From: Legionella beliardensis
GTDB taxonomy: Bacteria; Pseudomonadota; Gammaproteobacteria; Legionellales; Legionellaceae
Assembly: GCF_900452395.1 (NCBI RefSeq)
Contig: NZ_UGNV01000001.1
Location: 2,319,501-2,383,500 of the forward strand
Length of the DNA: 64,000 nucleotides
Direction of reading: 5' to 3'
The notes beneath the pieces are model-generated. The model was not told the DNA's origin. It saw only the letters and a program-made list of their open reading frames with translations, and did no database searches. The position numbers were made by a program, and so were the translations under genes. Shown piece after piece: positions 59,448 through 64,000 of this stretch. Within the stretch, counting starts at the first letter, position 1. Every line of letters starts with the position of its first letter.

Positions 59448-60473
59448 TTATGTCCAATCAAGTATCACTTTACCGGATTGGCCAGAGGCCATAATTTGAA
59501 AAGCATTTTGATAGTCGTCAACATGAAATCGATGGGTAATAACGGGTGATATGTCTAAACCACTTTGCAACATGGCAATCATTTTATACCAGGTTTCAAA
59601 CATTTCTCGCCCATAAATTCCTTTAATAGTTAATCCTTTAAAGATGACTTGATTCCAGTCAATCGATGTTTCCTGTGGTGGGATTCCTAAGAGCGCAACA
59701 TGGCCGCCATGGTTCATCGCTTTGACCATGTCATTTAATGCGATAGGATTGCCTGACATTTCAAGGCCTACGTCAAATCCTTCTAGCATGCCTAATTCTT
59801 TAACCACATCTGCTATGTTTTGATATTTTACATTAATAGCGCGGGTAGCACCCATTTGACGCGCTAACTCTAAACGATGATCATTTACATCAGTGATAAC
59901 TACATGACGTGCGCCAATGTGTTTGACGATAGCTACTGCCATAATACCAATTGGACCTGCTCCTGTGATTAATACATCTTCACCCACGACATCAAAAGCT
60001 AATGCGCAATGGGTCGCATTACCGAATGGATCAAGAATAGCGGCTTGCTCACCAGTTATATTATCAGGTAGCGCTAGAACATTACTTGCCGGTATCGCCA
60101 AATATTCACCAAAACAACCCGGACGATTTACACCAACGCCAAGTGTATTGCGACACAAATGACGCTTACCAGCACGGCAATTTCTACACATGCCACAGGT
60201 AAGATGGCCTTCGCCAGAAACACGCTGTCCTATTTCTAAGCCCCTTACCTCGCGGCCAAGTGCCACAATTTCACCATAAAATTCATGCCCGACAGTCATT
60301 GGCACAGGAATAGTCGCTTGTGCCCAATCATCCCACGAGTAGATATGAATATCTGTACCACAAATAGCAGTTTTATGAATTTTAATTAAAACATCATTAA
60401 CGCCATAGTCAGGAACCGGCACATCCTGCATCCAAATTCCAGGTTCACGTTTAGCTTTGACTAATGATTTCAT
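59448..60473 (-). CDS. tdh: L-threonine 3-dehydrogenase
   Basis: Tdh oxidises threonine to 2-amino-3-ketobutyrate with NAD. The 341-residue zinc alcohol-dehydrogenase family enzyme has the catalytic zinc residues in [16 protein letters not shown] and GHEFYGEIV, the structural zinc cysteines in [15 protein letters not shown], and the Rossmann motif [14 protein letters not shown]. It works with Kbl, encoded just upstream on the same strand but separated by a 127-bp repeat. GGAG precedes the start. Confidence 0.97.
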   Translation of the reverse strand: MKSLVKAKREPGIWMQDVPVPDYGVNDVLIKIHKTAICGTDIHIYSWDDWAQATIPVPMTVGHEFYGEIVALGREVRGLEIGQRVSGEGHLTCGMCRNCRAGKRHLCRNTLGVGVNRPGCFGEYLAIPASNVLALPDNITGEQAAILDPFGNATHCALAFDVVGEDVLITGAGPIGIMAVAIVKHIGARHVVITDVNDHRLELARQMGATRAINVKYQNIADVVKELGMLEGFDVGLEMSGNPIALNDMVKAMNHGGHVALLGIPPQETSIDWNQVIFKGLTIKGIYGREMFETWYKMIAMLQSGLDISPVITHRFHVDDYQNAFQIMASGQSGKVILDWT

Positions 60474-60525
60474 ATTTCTCCTACGTATTAATTAATTCTA
60501 GCTAGAAAATTTATAAATCGCTTGT

Positions 60526-60652
60526 TATAGCGTCACCCCCTAAGCTTTATACTTCGTTGCAAGCTCTCGCTCGGCTCAATCATGTACTTCAATGTACACT
60601 CCTTCGCCTCACTCCCTTGCGCCTCGTCTAAAACTTAGTGGATAACGCTATA
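60526..60652. repeat. 127-bp imperfect palindromic repeat between kbl and tdh
   Basis: The ends are inverted: TATAGCGT at 60526-60533 and ACGCTATA at 60645-60652, and similarity extends about 27 bp inwards (22 matching). The centre has two GTAC-containing pieces (CATGTACTTCAATGTAC) and C/T-rich, G-poor arms. It has no coding potential I trust. It looks like a dispersed non-autonomous element. Confidence 0.65.
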
Positions 60653-60682
60653 GTTTGTACCGGCAAATTAGCGTTTATATCC

Positions 60683-61870
60683 TTACTTAATAATATTAAG
60701 TAACTTTCCTACCTTGGAGAATGCTGCTAACGCTTGGTCTAAATGTTTTATTTCATGGGCTGCTGACATTTGAGTGCGAATACGAGCTTTACCCTTAGGC
60801 ACAACAGGGTAAGAAAAACTAACCACATACACACCTTCTTGTAGTAAAAGCTCAGCCATCTTTGCTGCAAGACTTGCATCTTCAAGCATTACAGGAATAA
60901 TAGGATGCTCTCCTGGAATTAAATTAAATCCAAGGTCAGTCATGCCCTTGCGAAAATACTGACTATTGCGTTTAAGCTTTACTAATAATTCATTCGAATT
61001 TTCTAATAAATTAAGTACTTCAATGGATGTTTGCGCAATCATCGGCGCTAACGTATTAGAAAACAAATAAGGTCGTGACCGTTGGCGAAGCCAGTCGACA
61101 AGGACCGCATGACTTGCTGTATAACCACCCGATGCCCCGCCTAGGGCTTTACCTAGCGTACCAGTTAGAATATCGATTCTTTCTGCAACGCCACAATACT
61201 CAGGAGTACCGCGACCTGTGTCGCCCATAAAGCCTACCGCATGAGAATCATCAACCATAACCATAGCATCATATTTATCAGCTAATTCACAAATTGCAGG
61301 TAGATTAGCGATAATACCATCCATCGAGAAAACACCATCTGTTGCAATTAAGCGAAAACGAGCGTCTTTGGCTGCAATTAATTGAGTTTCGAGATCACGC
61401 ATATCATTATTAGCATAGCGAAAACGAGCCGCTTTACATAAGCGCACGCCATCAATAATACTGGCATGATTTAAGGCATCACTGATAATTGCATCCTCAG
61501 GCCCTAATAGTGTTTCAAATAAGCCAGTATTCGCATCAAAACAAGAAGAATAAAGAATGGTATCGTCTTTACCAAGAAAATGGCTAATCTTCTTTTCTAA
61601 TTGTTTATGAGGCGTCTGTGTCCCACAAATAAAGCGCACTGATGCCATACCATAACCATATTCTTCTAATGCCTTTTGACCTGCACGAATTAAATCGGGA
61701 TGATTTGCTAAACCTAAGTAATTATTAGCACATAAATTAATGACTTCTTCGTTTTGTACTTGTACTTGAGCCTGCTGTTGACTAGCAATAACTCGCTCTG
61801 ATTTATAAAGCCCTTCACTTTTAATAACTTCTAACTCACTGTGCAAATGGTCAAGAAATCGCTCTTGCAT
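60683..61870 (-). CDS. kbl: Glycine C-acetyltransferase (2-amino-3-ketobutyrate CoA ligase)
   Basis: Kbl splits 2-amino-3-ketobutyrate with CoA into glycine and acetyl-CoA. This 395-residue PLP enzyme of the alpha-oxoamine synthase family has [44 protein letters not shown], and the PLP lysine K241 in [13 protein letters not shown]. It is the first gene of the kbl-tdh pair. GGAG precedes ATG 61870. A small hairpin (ATACCCAT / ATGGGTAT, 61937-61968) lies in the upstream region. Confidence 0.97.
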   Translation of the reverse strand: MQERFLDHLHSELEVIKSEGLYKSERVIASQQQAQVQVQNEEVINLCANNYLGLANHPDLIRAGQKALEEYGYGMASVRFICGTQTPHKQLEKKISHFLGKDDTILYSSCFDANTGLFETLLGPEDAIISDALNHASIIDGVRLCKAARFRYANNDMRDLETQLIAAKDARFRLIATDGVFSMDGIIANLPAICELADKYDAMVMVDDSHAVGFMGDTGRGTPEYCGVAERIDILTGTLGKALGGASGGYTASHAVLVDWLRQRSRPYLFSNTLAPMIAQTSIEVLNLLENSNELLVKLKRNSQYFRKGMTDLGFNLIPGEHPIIPVMLEDASLAAKMAELLLQEGVYVVSFSYPVVPKGKARIRTQMSAAHEIKHLDQALAAFSKVGKLLNIIK

Positions 61871-62091
61871 TGCGTGCTCCTAATAAAAAACAAAATTAAT
61901 ATAATCATATCAAATTTTACACACTCGCACTATCATATACCCATTCAAACTGAAAGTTGCATGGGTATAGCGCTTAAGTTAATGATAAATGCTTGATAAA
62001 ACTTTTATGAATCAATCGCACCTTTTATCAATTCTTGCTAAAATAGCCGCAACCTTTTAACCTATCTGATTCCTTTAATGGTATTTCGCAA

Positions 62092-62745
62092 ATGATTAGT
62101 CAAAATGCACGCATTAATATGATTAAGCAGCAGCTTAGAACAGGCGACGTTCTTAATGAGAATATATTAGCCTTGTATGATAAATTTCCTCGCGATGAAT
62201 TTGTTCCTAGAGCAATGCAGCGATTTGCTTACTCTGATATGCAAATTCCACTTGATCATGACCAACGAATGATGACTCCTTTAGAAGAAGGACTCATTTT
62301 AGGGGCACTAAATTTACAAAAAAATGAAGTTATTTTAGAGGTAGGTACTGGAACAGGTTATTTCACCGCTTTGCTAAGTAGTCTCGCTCAGAAAGTAATT
62401 AGTATTGATTATTTTCAAGACTTCACTAATATGGCTGCTGGCAATTTAAAAAAACATCATTGCAATAACGTTGAATTAATTACAGGTGACGCTTGTAATG
62501 GTTGGCTTGATAAAGCGCCTTATGATGTTATTGTTATGACGGGCGCAATCGATTCTATTACTGATACCTTACGTCTACAAATTTTACCAGGCGGTAGAAT
62601 CTTTGCAATTATTGGTAAAGAACCTGTTATGCAAGCTATGCTGTTTACTTTAGGATTAGATGGTAGATGGACTGAAGAGTTAATATTTGAAACCTGCATT
62701 CCACCTTTGATTAACAAGTTAAAGCCTAAAGAATTTATTTTCTAG
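62092..62745 (+). CDS. Protein-L-isoaspartate O-methyltransferase family protein
   Basis: This 217-residue SAM-dependent enzyme of the PCMT fold has the PCMT lead-in FVPRAMQRFAYSDMQIPLDHDQRMMTPLEEGLIL and the SAM motif ILEVGTGTGYFTALLSSLA. Classical Pcm repairs damaged aspartates, but the usual substrate-binding loop is only loosely kept, so the real target is uncertain. It lies 11 bp before the tolC-like gene and is likely co-transcribed. An extended -10 (TTGCTAAAAT) is seen near 62040. Confidence 0.8.
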   Translation: MISQNARINMIKQQLRTGDVLNENILALYDKFPRDEFVPRAMQRFAYSDMQIPLDHDQRMMTPLEEGLILGALNLQKNEVILEVGTGTGYFTALLSSLAQKVISIDYFQDFTNMAAGNLKKHHCNNVELITGDACNGWLDKAPYDVIVMTGAIDSITDTLRLQILPGGRIFAIIGKEPVMQAMLFTLGLDGRWTEELIFETCIPPLINKLKPKEFIF

Positions 62746-62756
62746 GATTCTCGCGC

Positions 62757-64000
62757 ATGAAAAAAATGCTGTTTCTGCTATTTGCTATTTGCTTCGCTGG
62801 TCAATCGCATGCAACAGACTTAATGGATATCTATCAACAAGCCTTAGAAAATGATCCATTTTTTAAAGAAGCTTACAGCACCTATATGTCAACCAGCGAA
62901 TCCATTCCCATTGCGCGCTCTGCGCTTTATCCGCAGGTTAATGTGAATGCATTAGTTAGCAGAAATATACAGGATATTCGCTCAACTAATCTTGCTATTG
63001 AACAAACTTACAACAGCAACCAATGGCAAATTAGTGCCTCGCAACCTGTATTTAACTTTCAAGCCTGGGCTTTAGTACAGCAGGCCAAAGCGTCAGTAAA
63101 AGCGGCACAAGCAACCTTTAACAATGCAGCTCAAGACCTTATTTTACGCACTGCTAGAGCCTATTTCGAAGTATTATTAGCTAGAGATACATTAATTTTT
63201 GCCGAAGCAAAGCAGCGTGCTAATAGGCGTCAGCTCGAGCAAGCAGAAGAGCGGTTTCGTGTGGGTTTAGATGCTATTACTTCTGTTTATGAAGCACGCG
63301 CAGCCTTTGATCAATCAGTTGCTGAAGTAATTACTGCACGTAATAATTTAGTTAATCAAAGTGAAAATTTACGTAAATTAACCAATCATGTTTATGAGTA
63401 TTTAGCACCATTAAGAGATAGTCGCATTCCTCTTATTCGGCCTGAGCCAAACAATGTTAATGAATGGGTCGATACGGGGCTTAAACAAAATTATAATTAC
63501 TACGCTGCTAAATATAGCCTGCAAGCCGCACGCGAAAATATTCGTGTACAAGCAGGTGGTGGTTGGCCTACTTTAGCTATTCAAGCGAATAGTACTCAAA
63601 CCCATAATAATATTAATGGTGCTGGTAACTTTTTTGCACCTTCTCGCCAAACATCATCAAATATTGCCCTGGCTTTAAATTTTCCCGTGTTACAAGGCGG
63701 ATTAGTTACCGCACAAACCAGACAAGCCCAATTTGATTTTCAATCTGCCAGTGAACGCTTAGAGCGAGCTTACCGGGATGTGGTTGTTAATAGCCGTATT
63801 GCTTTTAATACAATTACCGATGGTATCAGTAAAGTTAGAGCAGATAGACAAACTGTCATTTCGCAGCAACGTTCACTTGAAAGTACAGAAGCGCAATTTC
63901 AAGTAGGAACTCGAACGATGGTTGATGTTGTTAATGCCCAGCAACGATTATTTGAAGCACAACGGCAATTAGCAGCAGATCAATACAATTTAATTAATGC
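62757..64000 (+). CDS. tolC: TolC family outer-membrane efflux channel, N-terminal part
   Basis: The gene runs off the right edge with 414 codons visible. A signal peptide (MKKMLFLLFAICFAGQSHA) precedes ATDLMDIYQQALENDPFF, the typical TolC start. The long helices follow (AARSALYPQVNVNA-like, DLILRTARAYFEVLLARD and later RFRVGLDAITSVYEARAAFD), matching the duplicated helical-hairpin architecture. AGGA lies nine bases before the ATG. As an outer-membrane exit duct it could serve the RND pump at 39.9 kb and type I secretion. Confidence 0.92.
   Translation, partial: MKKMLFLLFAICFAGQSHATDLMDIYQQALENDPFFKEAYSTYMSTSESIPIARSALYPQVNVNALVSRNIQDIRSTNLAIEQTYNSNQWQISASQPVFNFQAWALVQQAKASVKAAQATFNNAAQDLILRTARAYFEVLLARDTLIFAEAKQRANRRQLEQAEERFRVGLDAITSVYEARAAFDQSVAEVITARNNLVNQSENLRKLTNHVYEYLAPLRDSRIPLIRPEPNNVNEWVDTGLKQNYNYYAAKYSLQAARENIRVQAGGGWPTLAIQANSTQTHNNINGAGNFFAPSRQTSSNIALALNFPVLQGGLVTAQTRQAQFDFQSASERLERAYRDVVVNSRIAFNTITDGISKVRADRQTVISQQRSLESTEAQFQVGTRTMVDVVNAQQRLFEAQRQLAADQYNLIN

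Overview
The window looks like chromosome of a Legionella or close Legionellales relative. DNA is AT-rich, with strong Shine-Dalgarno sites and compact operons. Housekeeping proteins (ParE, GroEL/GroES, ValS, GlnE, GlyA, RimO, DsbD) are gammaproteobacterial in type. Legionella-like traits are an IcmL/DotI-like secreted protein, a YkuD protein of the kind found in the EnhA group, a C-terminal domain resembling that of the Lcl adhesin, and several unrecognised proteins behind sites that fit the PmrA box used by Legionella and Coxiella for Dot/Icm effector genes. The genus call is inference; there is no rRNA in the window.

Layout. 1-3.4 kb: the start of an FAD enzyme, two tandem paralogous candidate effectors with identical PmrA-type promoters, and a small cysteine-rich secreted protein. 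3.4-5.4 kb: Mrp/ApbC and Ku, convergent. 5.6-10.1 kb: a giant surface protein with an N-terminal barrel, 11 TIG repeats and a DUF1566/Lcl-like tip. 10.5-12.6 kb: two Thr/Gly-rich small proteins, a DUF2383 ferritin-like protein and a hemerythrin. 13.1-19.3 kb: parE, a membrane-fused spermidine synthase homologue, Dps, Kdo hydroxylase and a hypothetical protein. 19.5-22.1 kb: an MFS exporter, then an IS481-like element sitting inside a REP-like palindrome. 22.3-24.4 kb: groES-groEL under a textbook heat-shock promoter. 24.5-31.9 kb: dsbD, rimO, glnE, an amino-acid binding protein and a small hypothetical. 32.2 kb: a 115-bp nested palindrome. 32.4-37.1 kb: the glyA-nrdR-nusB-thiL-pgpA-AI-2E transporter operon, read on the minus strand. 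37.4-38.2 kb: two small secreted proteins. 38.5-42.9 kb: an RND efflux adaptor and pump. 43-46.5 kb: valS and a MAPEG protein. 46.7-49.6 kb: two convergent candidate effectors, one with paired membrane segments behind a PmrA-like site, one with a Cys-His-Asp arrangement. 49.9-55.7 kb: an OPT transporter with a DUF3298 partner, then a split hut locus (SDR-hutI facing hutG). 55.8-57.6 kb: the IcmL-like protein, two REP-type palindromes and an L,D-transpeptidase. 57.7-64 kb: ettA, tdh, a 127-bp palindromic repeat, kbl, a PCMT-family methyltransferase and the start of a TolC family gene.

Connections. tdh and kbl together convert threonine to glycine and acetyl-CoA, and glyA links serine and glycine. 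hutI and hutG complete the late steps of histidine breakdown to glutamate, and the OPT and binding proteins import peptides or amino acids, all fitting an amino-acid-fed lifestyle. Dps, hemerythrin, DUF2383, GroEL and Ku are stress functions. The accessory interest lies in the candidate effectors, the repeat adhesin and several distinct intergenic palindrome families. No CRISPR array, tRNA, rRNA or prophage was seen.
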